Positions 34,431 to 43,407 of a DNA stretch of 64,000 nt are shown here, piece by piece; position 1 is the first letter of the stretch, and the number at the start of each line of letters is the position of its first letter. The notes beneath the pieces were generated by a model. It had not been told where the DNA came from. It saw only the letters and a list, made by a program, of their open reading frames with translations, and did not search any database. The position numbers and the translations under genes were made by a program. The stretch comes from Hymenobacter jeongseonensis (GTDB lineage Bacteria > Bacteroidota > Bacteroidia > Cytophagales > Hymenobacteraceae): assembly GCF_015694725.1 (NCBI RefSeq), contig NZ_JADQDQ010000001.1, forward strand, positions 434,001-498,000. Reading direction: 5' to 3'.

Positions 34431-34474
34431 AAGGCCGCGCGGCCCGCCAGAATAGTGGGGGCGGCGCGGCCTTC
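34431..34474 (-). repeat. GC-rich inverted repeat between the amylase and MFS genes
   Basis: Arms aaggccgcgc and gcgcggcctt flank about 24 nt, immediately upstream of the MFS start and downstream of the GH13 stop. No T run follows, so it may be an mRNA-processing or stabilising hairpin rather than a terminator. Confidence 0.5.
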
Positions 34475-34507
34475 AAACTTACTAATTCCGGGGCGTACTA
34501 CGGCACC

Positions 34508-36331
34508 TTACTGGGGCTTTAGCTCAAATATATAAGCCGAAAGGGGGGCTAGGGTGAGCTTGAGGGTGTTGCGCGGCTCGCCCGGGTTGAGCAGGTCGGT
34601 GTAGTTATAGAATTTTTTATTGTTCAGGCCCATGGCCGTCATGGCCTCAGCGGGAATGGTGATGACGGGCCGGTAGGTTTTGTCGGCGCTGAAATTGACC
34701 ACGACCAGCAGCTGCTGCTTATCTGTGTAGCGCAAGTAGGTGTAGAGGTGGCGCTGATTGTATTCTTTGCCCAAGTTGTTGGCGTCCTGCAACTCGTAGA
34801 AGCGGCCTTTGCGGATGGCTTCGCTGGAGCTGGCCACGTTCAGCAGGCGCGAGTAAAAATCGTGCAGATTTTTCTGCTCCAAGCCGAGCCTTGCGCCGTC
34901 GAACTTGCCTTGGTTCAGCCACTTTTGGTGTTCGGGTACGCCCCAATAATCGAAAATGGAGGTGCGGCCGTCTTCGCTGCTGAAGCCTTCGCTGCCGTGG
35001 GCGGGCTCGCCCACCTCCTGCCCGAAGTAGAGCATCACCGGACCCGAGGCCAGCGTGGCCGTCACGGTCATGGCCGGAATGGCGCGGCGTGGGTCGGTGG
35101 CAAAGTCCTTGGAGGCGATGCGCTGCTCGTCGTGGTTTTCCAGAAATCGCAGCATCCGCGACGAAAAGCCGTTGCTTTCCTCTTTCCACACCTTGGTAAT
35201 TTCCTCGGTGGTGCCTTCCTGGCGCATAAGCCGGCGCAGGCCGTCGTAGAGCCCTACTTTGTCGTAGAGGTAGTCGAATTTGCCCTGGTCCAGGTATGTT
35301 TTGTACACCTTGGGGTCGTAGGCCTCGGCAATGAACACGATGTTGGGGTTCACCTTTTTTACTTCCGGAATGACGTAGGCCCAGAACTCGACGGGTACCA
35401 TTTCGGCCATGTCGCAGCGGAAACCGTCCACGTTTTTGCCGGCCCAGTACACGAGAATGTCGCGCATCTTTTTCCAGGTGTCGGGCACGGTTGCGAAGTA
35501 GGGCTTGCGGCCGTTCTGGTAGTCCACGCCGTAGTTGAGCTTGGTGGTTTCAAACCAGTCGTTGACGCTGGGCGCTTCCGAGAAAACGTCGTTTCCGGTG
35601 GCTTTGGCGGGTATTTCGGCGTATTTTTTGTCTTCCGCCGGGCCTTTCAGCGGGCCGAGCGGGTTGTAGTCGGCGGGCACCACGAAGCTTTTGCCCGGCA
35701 AATAGTAGAAGTTGTTATTGGGCGCAAACGCTTTGGTTTTGTCGTCCATCGCGCCCAAGTCCACCACGCCTTGGGGCTTGGCGTCGGACCGGTACGACCG
35801 CGCCACGTGGTTCGGAATGAAGTCCATGAGAACTTTCAGGCCCTGGTCGTGGGTGCGCTTGATGAGGGCCTCGTACTCGGGCATGCGGTTTTTCACCACC
35901 ACGGCTAGGTCGGGGGCTACGTCGTAGTAGTCCTTGATGGCGTAGGGCGAGCCCGCGCGGCCTTTCACCACGTCGGCGTCGTCGGCCGGAATGCCCTGGG
36001 AGCTGTAGTCCGTCATGGTGGCGTGCTCGAGCACGCCGGTGTACCACACGTGCGACACGCCCATCTTCTTGATTTCGGCGAGGGCTTTGTCGGAAATGTC
36101 GTTGAATTTGCCGCAGCCGTTCTCCGAAATGGTGCCGTAGGGCTTGTTCAGGGCCACTTTGTTGCCGAACAGCCGGGGCAGCAGCTGGTAGATAACCAGC
36201 TTGTGGTCCTGAGGGGTTTCCGCGGTGGTATTGGGGTCGTTATCGGTGGTGCGTTTGTCGTGCACGGGTGGGGTGGGCAAAGAGAAAGCAGCCAAGGTGA
36301 GGAGCCCGCCGGCCAGCAACAGTTTTTTCAT
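34508..36331 (-). CDS. Exported GH13 alpha-amylase
   Basis: A 607-residue glycoside hydrolase with a signal peptide (MKKLLLAGGLLTLAAFSLPT). The (beta/alpha)8 barrel spans about 45-500. Conserved region I is MDFIPNH (169-175). The nucleophile is Asp307 (GFRCDMAEM), the acid/base Glu336 (FIAEAYD), and the transition-state Asp401 is in ENHDEQR. A C-terminal beta domain (about 510-607) closes the protein. It would cleave alpha-1,4-glucans in the periplasm or outside. It lies between the SDR gene and the MFS gene on one strand, consistent with a maltodextrin-use group. Confidence 0.93.
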   Translation of the reverse strand: MKKLLLAGGLLTLAAFSLPTPPVHDKRTTDNDPNTTAETPQDHKLVIYQLLPRLFGNKVALNKPYGTISENGCGKFNDISDKALAEIKKMGVSHVWYTGVLEHATMTDYSSQGIPADDADVVKGRAGSPYAIKDYYDVAPDLAVVVKNRMPEYEALIKRTHDQGLKVLMDFIPNHVARSYRSDAKPQGVVDLGAMDDKTKAFAPNNNFYYLPGKSFVVPADYNPLGPLKGPAEDKKYAEIPAKATGNDVFSEAPSVNDWFETTKLNYGVDYQNGRKPYFATVPDTWKKMRDILVYWAGKNVDGFRCDMAEMVPVEFWAYVIPEVKKVNPNIVFIAEAYDPKVYKTYLDQGKFDYLYDKVGLYDGLRRLMRQEGTTEEITKVWKEESNGFSSRMLRFLENHDEQRIASKDFATDPRRAIPAMTVTATLASGPVMLYFGQEVGEPAHGSEGFSSEDGRTSIFDYWGVPEHQKWLNQGKFDGARLGLEQKNLHDFYSRLLNVASSSEAIRKGRFYELQDANNLGKEYNQRHLYTYLRYTDKQQLLVVVNFSADKTYRPVITIPAEAMTAMGLNNKKFYNYTDLLNPGEPRNTLKLTLAPLSAYIFELKPQ

Positions 36332-36431
36332 GGTGCGGCAAGATAATAGTTCTGTTACCAGTTATCAGTCAGCCGTTCCCAAATAAGTAGGCTATTTAGT
36401 TGCTAATGCCCGCCGCCGGACGCCGCAAATC

Positions 36432-37139
36432 CTACCATTCCTGGGTGAGGGGGTGCAGCATCAGCTCGTCCACCACCACGTGGGGCGGGGCTTCGAGCAC
36501 ATAGCGCACGGCGTGGGCAATGTCGCTGGGGCGGAGGTGGGTTTTCTCGGCCTCCGCGCCGCCCGGCTTGGTGTCGTTGAAGTAGGTATCAACGAGCCCC
36601 GGGTAAATGCAGGTCACCTTGATGCCGTGCGGGCGCACTTCCTTGCGCAGGCTGGCCAGCAGGGCTTCCTGGGCAAATTTGCTGGCTCCGTAGGCCGTGC
36701 CGTGGGCAAAGGTGCGCTTGGCCACGTCGGAGGTAATGCCCACGATGTGGCCCCGTTTCTGGGCTTTAAAGTACGGGACTGCCGCCTTGCAAAGCAGAAA
36801 CGTGCCCTTCACGTTGGTGTCGAATATCCGGTCCCATTCGGTGCTGGTAAAATTTTCCAGCTCGTTGAACGAGCCCACGCCCGCGTTGCACACCAAAATG
36901 TCCAGCCGGCCGTAGTGCAGCAGCGTGCCCTCGATGACCTGCTGGGCGTCCGACTCCATCGTCACGTCGGCCACGATGCTCAAGCCCTTGGTTTTGTGGG
37001 TGAGTTCGGCCAGCTCGTCTTCGTTGCGGGCCACGGCCACGACTTTAACTCCCTGCAAGGCCAGAATAATGGCAATGGCTTTGCCAATGCCACGGCTTGC
37101 GCCGGTCACAATGGCAACTTGGTCGGTGAGGTCGGTCAT
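36432..37139 (-). CDS. SDR-family NAD(P)-dependent oxidoreductase
   Basis: A 235-residue classical short-chain dehydrogenase. The cofactor motif is GASRGIG (13-19), NAG at 85-87, and the catalytic Ser137 (GITSD), Tyr150 and Lys154 (AYGASKF). It resembles 3-ketoacyl-ACP reductases and sepiapterin-type SDRs. It lies between two amylase genes in the same direction, which could be coincidence or could reflect reduction of a sugar product. The substrate is unknown. Confidence 0.9.
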   Translation of the reverse strand: MTDLTDQVAIVTGASRGIGKAIAIILALQGVKVVAVARNEDELAELTHKTKGLSIVADVTMESDAQQVIEGTLLHYGRLDILVCNAGVGSFNELENFTSTEWDRIFDTNVKGTFLLCKAAVPYFKAQKRGHIVGITSDVAKRTFAHGTAYGASKFAQEALLASLRKEVRPHGIKVTCIYPGLVDTYFNDTKPGGAEAEKTHLRPSDIAHAVRYVLEAPPHVVVDELMLHPLTQEW

Positions 37140-37167
37140 AGCGGTAGAAACAGGTGCTAGGCGGAAG

Positions 37168-39069
37168 TTACCGCTTTAATTCTACAACCCAGGCGGTCCG
37201 ACCCGGGATTTTCAGCGTTTTCAGGTCCGCAATCGGCGCGCCGCTCGTCACTTCCTGGCCCGACGAAAAGCCGGCCATCCGCTCGGCAAAACGGGCAGTG
37301 TCCACGGTTTTTTCGTCTTTGTTGGAATTCATCATCACCATCACCGCCTCGCCCTGGTCGTTGTAGCGGAAGTAAGTGTACACGCCCCCGTCGGGGATAA
37401 ACTGCATGAGCTTGCCGCTGTGTAGCACGGGGTGGCTTTTGCGGTAGGTAGCCAGGGTGCTCACGTAGCGGAAAGCTTCCTGCTCCTGCGGGTTGCGGCC
37501 GGCGGCCACAAACAGGTTTTTCTTGTCGCCGGGCCAGCCGCCGGGGAAGTCTTCGCGCACCTTGCCGTCGGGGTCGGTGAAGTTCTTCATCAGCACTTCG
37601 GTACCGTAGTACAGCTGCGGAATGCCGCGGCTGGTGAGCAGCCACGCCAAGCCCATCTTGTACTTCTGAAAATCCTCACCAATCACCGAGTAAAAGCGGC
37701 TCAGGTCGTGGTTGTCGAGAAACAGCACGTTGCGCATGGGGTCCTGGTACATCCAGTCGGCCTGCAGGGTGTAGTAGAGTTTGCTGATGCCTTCGGTCCA
37801 GCCCGCGTCCTTGGTCAGCGTTTCGTTGATGGCGTAGTACATCTGGAAGTCCGTCACGCCCGGCAGGTTCGATTTGAAGCCCTGCACCTCCGGAAAAATG
37901 TTCTGGGCGAAATACGCCTGCTGGGCCGTGCCCTGCACCCAGGTTTCGCCAAACATGCCGATTTTGGGATATTCTTCCAGAATAGCCGCGCCCCACTGCA
38001 TCAGGAAGCTGCGGTCCGAATAGCTGTAGGTGTCAATGCGGTAGCCGTCGAGGCCGGTGTTTTCCACCCACCACAGGAAATTCTGAATCAGGTAAGTCGC
38101 CACCAGCGGGTTGGTCTGGTTCAGGTCGGGCATGTGCTTATCAAACCAGCCCTCGCCGAACAGCTTCCGGTCCTGAGTGGCGGCGTAGGGGTCGTTGAAG
38201 GCCGCGTCGCGGAAATTGCTGCGCGTGTAGCCCGGCCACTGATGAAACCAGTCTTTGGCCGGCTGGTCCTTGAATAGGTAGTTCTGCGAGCCCATGTGGT
38301 TGAGCACCACGTCGTGAATCACCTTCAGGCCCTTGGCATGGGCGTTTTTCACAAAGCCGATGTACTCGGCGTTGGTGCCGTAGCGCGGGTCCACGGTATA
38401 ATAGTCGGTGAGGGCGTAGCCGTGGTAGCTGGCCTTGGGCTGGTTGTTCTCGACTACCGGCGTGGGCCAGATGGCCGTCACGCCCAGTTCCTTCAGGTAA
38501 TCAAAATGCTGCTCGATGCCCTTGAGGTCGCCGCCGTGGCGGGCGTACATCGAGTCGCGGGCTATGCGGGAAACGTTGGTGCTTTTGATGATGTCGTTCT
38601 TCGGGTCGCCATTGGCAAACCGGTCCGGCATGAGCAGGTACACAAAGTCGGCGCTGGTTACGCCCTGCACCCGGGCGGGGTCGGTGTTGCGGGCCCGCAA
38701 CTCATACTCATATTTCACCTTTTTGGCTCCCTGGAACTGCAAGGCCAGCTTGCCGGGCTTGGCCGCGGGCGAGACGGTCAGATTCACCAGCAAATAGTTC
38801 GGGCTTTCCAGTTTCTGCACGCCGTCCAGCGTCACCCCGGCGTAGTTCAGCGTCACGGTACTGCTCCCGATGCCCGGGCCGTGCACCAGCAGCTGGAGCT
38901 TGGGATTCTTCATGCCCACCCACCAAAACGTGGGGTCGATGCGGCTGATGGCGGCGGTTTTAGCCAGGGGCTCGGCCACGGCAGTCGGTGCGGCGCTGGC
39001 CGTGTTAGTCAACAAAGGCGCTGGCAGCAGGGACACCGCAAGCAGCGGAAAAAAGCGGAAAATTCTCAT
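37168..39069 (-). CDS. Exported GH13 neopullulanase/cyclomaltodextrinase-type enzyme (SusA-like)
   Basis: This 633-residue protein has a signal peptide (MRIFRFFPLLAVSLLPAPLL) and an N-terminal Ig-like CBM-type domain (about 40-125, containing FWWVGMKNPKLQLLVHGPGI), then the barrel. Catalytic residues are Asp346 (GYRIDTYSY), Glu375 (MFGETW) and Asp455 (LDNHDLSRF). Region I is DVVLNHMG (253-260). A short beta-sandwich ends the protein. This architecture matches the neopullulanase SusA group, which degrades pullulan, cyclodextrins and maltodextrins in the periplasm. ATG 39069 is preferred over an upstream ATG that lacks a signal peptide. Confidence 0.93.
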   Translation of the reverse strand: MRIFRFFPLLAVSLLPAPLLTNTASAAPTAVAEPLAKTAAISRIDPTFWWVGMKNPKLQLLVHGPGIGSSTVTLNYAGVTLDGVQKLESPNYLLVNLTVSPAAKPGKLALQFQGAKKVKYEYELRARNTDPARVQGVTSADFVYLLMPDRFANGDPKNDIIKSTNVSRIARDSMYARHGGDLKGIEQHFDYLKELGVTAIWPTPVVENNQPKASYHGYALTDYYTVDPRYGTNAEYIGFVKNAHAKGLKVIHDVVLNHMGSQNYLFKDQPAKDWFHQWPGYTRSNFRDAAFNDPYAATQDRKLFGEGWFDKHMPDLNQTNPLVATYLIQNFLWWVENTGLDGYRIDTYSYSDRSFLMQWGAAILEEYPKIGMFGETWVQGTAQQAYFAQNIFPEVQGFKSNLPGVTDFQMYYAINETLTKDAGWTEGISKLYYTLQADWMYQDPMRNVLFLDNHDLSRFYSVIGEDFQKYKMGLAWLLTSRGIPQLYYGTEVLMKNFTDPDGKVREDFPGGWPGDKKNLFVAAGRNPQEQEAFRYVSTLATYRKSHPVLHSGKLMQFIPDGGVYTYFRYNDQGEAVMVMMNSNKDEKTVDTARFAERMAGFSSGQEVTSGAPIADLKTLKIPGRTAWVVELKR

Positions 39070-39181
39070 GGGTGAACGAAGCGGCGTGGGTGAGAACCGG
39101 CAAGGTAACCTAGGCAGTTGGGGCATCCAAGAATTTCGGGGCGGGCCCCGCCGAAAAGAACAGGTGGCCGAAGCCAAATGC

Positions 39182-39215
39182 AAAAAGCCCCGCTACTTAC
39201 GCAACGGGGCTTTTT
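39182..39215. terminator. Bidirectional intrinsic terminator
   Basis: The stem aaaaagccccg/cggggcttttt spans a ~12-nt loop, with A run left and T run right. It separates the lipoprotein gene from the amylase group. Confidence 0.85.
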
Positions 39216-39244
39216 GGAAACAAAATCCGGCGCAGGGCCCGGCC

Positions 39245-40687
39245 TTACTGCAGCTTGGCCAGCCAGAGCGAGGCGTTGAGGTGGAAGCGCGGGTGGCTCA
39301 GGTTTTCGCCCCAGCCGTCGTACACGGTGTTGCCAGGCGAGCCGGTGCCGTCGTCGGCCGGCGAAGAGTCGCCGATAATCACCACCCGGCCGGTGCCGTA
39401 GGTGCAACTGGCGGCCATGGCCAGGCTATTGCCCTGAGTGGCCGTGCTGCGCCACACCAGGCCTTGCACCGTGCTGTTTTGGGTGGGGTTCAGAGTCATC
39501 GTGGCGCCGTTGTAGAACGCGAGCTGCGTTACCTGGCCCTGCGTGCCGTTCATGATGGGGTTGGTGCCGGTGCGCACGTTGGTGCTGTTTTCCACGATGT
39601 TGTCGAGGTTTACCTTGAAGCCGAACGGGTTGGCCTGCACCGAGTTGTTGGCCATCAGGTCGTTCCAGATGTCGGGCGAGTCGTAACCGTCGTTGTTGCG
39701 GTCCGAGATGTCGTGGTCGGAAATCATGAACAGACCGCCGCCGTTTTTTACAAAGTTCACAATGGCCGTTTTCTCGCTGGCCGTGAACAGCGTGTTGGGC
39801 TCATCAACCACAAATACGCTGTAGTTGGCCAAGTCCTGGGGGTTCGAGGCGTTGCCGTAGGTCAGGGCCGTGCCATTGGGCAGCTGCTCCACCGAGTGGC
39901 CCAATTTCACGAGGGCTACGCCCCAGGCCGAGATGGCGGCCGTCCAATACGTTTCGGGCGTGCTGCTGGTGATGCCCGACGCGGCCGGGGTGGGGTAGCG
40001 CGGCACTACGCCGGCGTCCACGTCCAGCACCCAGTCGGCGTTGCCGGCGGTTTCGGCGTGCGAGGCGTCAAACAGGAACTTCTTGCCGGTGCCCGTGGGG
40101 GGCGGCGTGGTGCCGTTTTGTTCAATGGCGACGTTATCGAAGTTGATGCGGTTGGTGCCGCCCGACACCTTGCGCAGCTGGAAGCGCAGGTTGCCGCTCT
40201 GGTTCACGGTGAAGGTGGCGGTGGCCAGCGCGGTGCTGCTAGTCGTGACGGTGCTGCCCACTTTGGCGTAAGAGGCGCCGCTGTCGGCCGATTTCCACAG
40301 CTCCCAGGTACTGGCGCCGTCGGTGCCGTATGCGGCGTGGCTCACGCTCACGGTGCTGGCGCCGGTGGTGGTGTTAAAGTTCATGCCCACCACGCCCAGG
40401 TTGCGCACCCGCACCGACTGCGCGCCGGTTTTGCGGTCGGCGGTGGTGTTGCCAATCAGCGCGTCGTTCAGGGTCCAGGAACCCGAGCCCAAGGCCACGC
40501 TGCCGGTGGTGTAAGCTGTTTTGGTGCCGGTTTCGAAGCCCTCGGGGAAGCCAGCGGCAGCTACTTGCTGCGCCGCGGGGGCCGCGGTCGGCACTTCGGG
40601 GCGGTATTCCGATTTTGAGCAACTAACAAATAGTACTGCACCTAGCAGCGGGGCTACTAGGTAGCGGGTAGAAAACGACATGCGCAT
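39245..40687 (-). CDS. Lipoprotein with jelly-roll and GATase-like (IFT52/GldG-type) regions
   Basis: A 480-residue exported protein. The signal ends at Cys23 (FVSC). Residues ~45-190 look like a jelly-roll binding module (FPEGFETGTKTAY start, then repeated strands, ending RINFDNVAIEQNG). After a Thr/Pro/Gly linker, residues ~200-480 form an alpha/beta domain with KKFLFDASHAETAG, YSVFVVDEPNTLFTASEK, FVKNGGGLFMISDHD and GRVVIIGDSSPADDG. This resembles the non-catalytic GATase-like domains of IFT52/GldG/ThuA-type proteins. The role is unknown. It lies upstream of the amylase genes but is separated by a terminator. Confidence 0.78.
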   Translation of the reverse strand: MRMSFSTRYLVAPLLGAVLFVSCSKSEYRPEVPTAAPAAQQVAAAGFPEGFETGTKTAYTTGSVALGSGSWTLNDALIGNTTADRKTGAQSVRVRNLGVVGMNFNTTTGASTVSVSHAAYGTDGASTWELWKSADSGASYAKVGSTVTTSSTALATATFTVNQSGNLRFQLRKVSGGTNRINFDNVAIEQNGTTPPPTGTGKKFLFDASHAETAGNADWVLDVDAGVVPRYPTPAASGITSSTPETYWTAAISAWGVALVKLGHSVEQLPNGTALTYGNASNPQDLANYSVFVVDEPNTLFTASEKTAIVNFVKNGGGLFMISDHDISDRNNDGYDSPDIWNDLMANNSVQANPFGFKVNLDNIVENSTNVRTGTNPIMNGTQGQVTQLAFYNGATMTLNPTQNSTVQGLVWRSTATQGNSLAMAASCTYGTGRVVIIGDSSPADDGTGSPGNTVYDGWGENLSHPRFHLNASLWLAKLQ

Positions 40688-40725
40688 ACGCTTCGACTAA
40701 GGTTGTGAGGTGGATAAGAAGGAGG

Positions 40726-40733
40726 CAAAGCTA
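40726..40733 (-). promoter_or_regulatory. Candidate -7 box for the jelly-roll lipoprotein gene
   Basis: Minus-strand TAGCTTTG fits TAnnTTTG, 38 nt upstream of the ATG at 40687. The upstream TTG element is not evident. Confidence 0.4.
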
Positions 40734-40954
40734 GGTTGATTAACCACTTACGTAGCCACCGCTTAGGTTATAAGATTGTGTCATTTAGATTTTCTAATTA
40801 GGAAGCACTGCTGAATAAATTAAATTTATTTTATAAATAATGGCAATTCCCAACCTGGTCTGTGTCCTGACCGTTACGTTTTGGTAACCTGCCAGCAGTT
40901 GCAGGGCCTATCCATCTAGCCTCCTCCTTTTAGCTCATTTAGCTTCATTATCCC

Positions 40955-41410
40955 ATGGCCGATACTTCCAAGCTTGCCGACACGCTCAACGAATTAACTC
41001 TATTTGTTAACGACCGAATTGAGGGTTATAAAACCGCTGCCGCTGAAACCAAGGACCCGCAAAACCAAGCGTATTACCAAGAGTTGGTGCAGCAGAGCGA
41101 GCAGTTTGTGAGCGAGCTGAATGGGTTTGCCCGCGCCGCCGGAGGCAATGCCGAAAGCAGCACCACCCTCAAAGGCAAGTTTTACCGGGGCTTCATGGAT
41201 GCCAAAGCCATCGTGACCAACCGCAGCGAAAGCAGCATTCTCGATTCCAACATTTACGGCGAAGAATGGGCCCTCAAGGCCTACGCCGAAGCCCTCGCCG
41301 CCGCGGACCTGACCGGTGCCGCCCGCCAAGCCGTGGAGCGCCAGCACCAAGCCGCACAGCAAACCCTGCGTAAGCTGCAGCAGCTCAAAGCTGTGGCCAG
41401 CGTGGGCTAA
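40955..41410 (+). CDS. PA2169/DUF2383 family four-helix-bundle protein
   Basis: A 151-residue, fully helical, soluble protein. It matches the DUF2383 pattern: LNELTLFVNDRIEGYKTAAAET-like first helix, QAYYQELVQQSEQFVSELN, then KGKFYRGFMDAKAIVTNR and EEWALKAYAEALAAADL. Such ferritin-like bundles are linked to stress survival and sometimes biofilms. The function is unproven. It is a single gene on the plus strand. Confidence 0.88.
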   Translation: MADTSKLADTLNELTLFVNDRIEGYKTAAAETKDPQNQAYYQELVQQSEQFVSELNGFARAAGGNAESSTTLKGKFYRGFMDAKAIVTNRSESSILDSNIYGEEWALKAYAEALAAADLTGAARQAVERQHQAAQQTLRKLQQLKAVASVG

Positions 41411-41580
41411 CACCCGGGTTCCGCGCCGTTCCGATGCCCGCTCACTCCGGGCAGCCTTTTGCATTATTGGCCAAAAGCGTCGGACCTTGCACGCTTATTG
41501 GCCTACTGTTCAGGCTGACGGGTACTTTTTAATTTGATTTTTCTCGAAAGCACCGGCCATTGCCAGTGCATTGTATTTCT

Positions 41581-43227
41581 ATGGCGTTCACCTTCAAACC
41601 TTACGCGCCCGCGGCCAAATTCAAGACGGCCGCCGCGTACTTCTCCATGGAGTTTGGCATCGACCAAGCCCTGAAAACCTATTCCGGCGGCCTGGGCTTT
41701 CTGGCCGGCTCCCACATGCGCTCGGCCTACGAGCTGAAGCAAAACCTGGTCGGCATCAGCATTCTGTGGAGCTTTGGCTACTACGACCAGGGCCGCAACG
41801 AGGACCAGACCATGCGCGCCGACTTCCGCCAGAAGCATTACTCTTTTCTGGAAGACACTGGCCTGCTGTTCCCCATCACCATTCACGGCGCCGATGTGTT
41901 TGTGAAGGTGCTGTACCTGGCCCCGGAAGTGTTTGGCACGGTGCCGATGTTCTTCCTGACCACCGACATCGCCGAGAATGACTACATCTCGCGCACCATT
42001 TCCCACCACCTCTACGACCCGGACGCGGCGGCCCGCGTGGCCCAAAGCATCCTGCTGGGCGTGGGCGGCGGCAAAATGCTCGACTTGCTCGGCCGCAAAA
42101 CCGACGTGTACCACCTCAACGAAGGCCACGGCCTGCCGCTGGCCTTCTACCTCTACGAGCAGCACGGCCGCAACCTGGCCGAGGTGCAGAAACGCTTGGT
42201 GTTCACCACCCACACCCCCGAGCTCGCCGGCAACGAGGAGCGCCCCATGAAGCTGCTCACCGACATGAGCTTCTTCGGCAGCGTGCCCGAAGAAGAAGTG
42301 CGCCGCGTGGCCCGCATCGAGAACGATGCGCTGAACTACACGCTCACCGCCCTGCGCTTTGCCCGCAAGGCCAACGCCGTGAGCAAGGTGCACGGCATCG
42401 TGAGCTTGGAAATGTGGGGCCACTACGAAGGCATTTGTCCCATCATTCCCATCACCAACAGCCAGAACGGCCTGTACTGGCGCGACCAGCCGCTGGCCGC
42501 CGCCCACAAGGCCAAGGACGATGCGGCCCTGCTGGCCCGCAAGCAGGAGTTGAAAAAGGACCTGTTTAAAATCGTAGCCGACCAGACCGGCAACATTTTC
42601 GACCCCGAAGTGCTGACCATCGTGTGGGCCCGCCGCTTCGCCGGCTACAAGCGCGCCGACCTCATTCTGCGCCACTTCGACCGCTTCGTGCAGCTCGCCA
42701 CCGATGCCAAGCGGCCGATTCAAATGATTTGGGCCGGCAAGCCGTATCCGAAGGATTTCGGTGCGATTGACATGTTCAATGAAATCATCCAGCGCACGGC
42801 CCATCTGAAAAACTGTGCCGTGCTCACCGGCTACGAGCTGGGCTTGTCGGCGGCCCTGAAAAAGGGTTCTGACATCTGGCTGAACACGCCGCGCTTCCCC
42901 CGCGAAGCCAGCGGCACCAGCGGCATGACCGCTGCTATGAACGCCAGCGTCAACCTCAGCATTGCCGACGGCTGGATTCCCGAATTCTGCCGCAACGGCG
43001 AAAACGGCTTCCTCATCCCGCATTCCGACGAGCATTTGCCCGAAAATGTGAAAGACGACCAAGAGGCCACGGCCCTGCTCGACGTCTTGGAAAAGGCCGT
43101 GGTGCCGATGTACTACGACCAGCCCAAGCACTTCCTGAAAGTGGTGAAAACAGCCATGAAGGACGTAGAGCCCGAATTTGAGTCGGGCCGCATGGCCAAA
43201 GAATACTACGAGCTGCTGTATAAGTAG
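41581..43227 (+). CDS. GT35 alpha-glucan phosphorylase-family protein lacking the PLP lysine
   Basis: A 548-residue homologue of the short alpha-glucan phosphorylases. Family landmarks are HLNEGH (178-183), FTTHTPELAGN (208-218), VWARRFAGYKRAD (348-360), AGKPYPKD (385-392) and the glycine-rich REASGTSGM. In characterised phosphorylases the next residue is the Lys that holds pyridoxal phosphate (SGTSGMK or SGTGNMK). Here it is Thr450 (ACC at 42928-42930). Either this subfamily works differently or it is not a phosphorylase. A role in glycogen or maltodextrin metabolism is suggested by the nearby amylases. ATG 41581 is chosen over 41560. Confidence 0.85.
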   Translation: MAFTFKPYAPAAKFKTAAAYFSMEFGIDQALKTYSGGLGFLAGSHMRSAYELKQNLVGISILWSFGYYDQGRNEDQTMRADFRQKHYSFLEDTGLLFPITIHGADVFVKVLYLAPEVFGTVPMFFLTTDIAENDYISRTISHHLYDPDAAARVAQSILLGVGGGKMLDLLGRKTDVYHLNEGHGLPLAFYLYEQHGRNLAEVQKRLVFTTHTPELAGNEERPMKLLTDMSFFGSVPEEEVRRVARIENDALNYTLTALRFARKANAVSKVHGIVSLEMWGHYEGICPIIPITNSQNGLYWRDQPLAAAHKAKDDAALLARKQELKKDLFKIVADQTGNIFDPEVLTIVWARRFAGYKRADLILRHFDRFVQLATDAKRPIQMIWAGKPYPKDFGAIDMFNEIIQRTAHLKNCAVLTGYELGLSAALKKGSDIWLNTPRFPREASGTSGMTAAMNASVNLSIADGWIPEFCRNGENGFLIPHSDEHLPENVKDDQEATALLDVLEKAVVPMYYDQPKHFLKVVKTAMKDVEPEFESGRMAKEYYELLYK

Positions 43228-43264
43228 GGCGTGGTTTAGGTGGCAAAAATGGGCCAGAATTAGT

Positions 43265-43374
43265 CGTCTGCCATCCTGAACGCAGTGAAGGACCTTATCA
43301 AGTTTGAACGATTGTCGTATTAACGAGTCGTCCCAGCGTGATAAGGTCCTTCACTGCGTTCGGGATGGCAGACG
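43265..43374. repeat. Long near-perfect palindrome C (REP/MITE-like)
   Basis: Arms of 36 nt (43265-43300 and 43339-43374) are complementary with one mismatch and separated by 38 nt. The outer part of the arm is cgtctgccatcctgaacgca and continues gtgaaggaccttatca. It lies between the GT35 and yedK-like genes. It shares the gaacgcag/gagcgcag plus gaag core with palindrome B. Confidence 0.9.
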
Positions 43375-43407
43375 TTTTTGGTTCTCCTCCTTCATTCCCA
43401 TTCTGCC

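Noticed and set aside
38870..40618. 582-codon plus-strand frame opposite the jelly-roll lipoprotein and the amylase N-terminus
   Set aside because: It runs across two real genes and their terminator, starts within one of them, and its protein is His/Gly/Val-rich without recognisable folds.
41503..43131. 542-codon minus-strand frame opposite the GT35 gene
   Set aside because: The plus strand holds a complete, motif-rich GT35 protein; the minus frame is Val/Gly/His-rich without homology.
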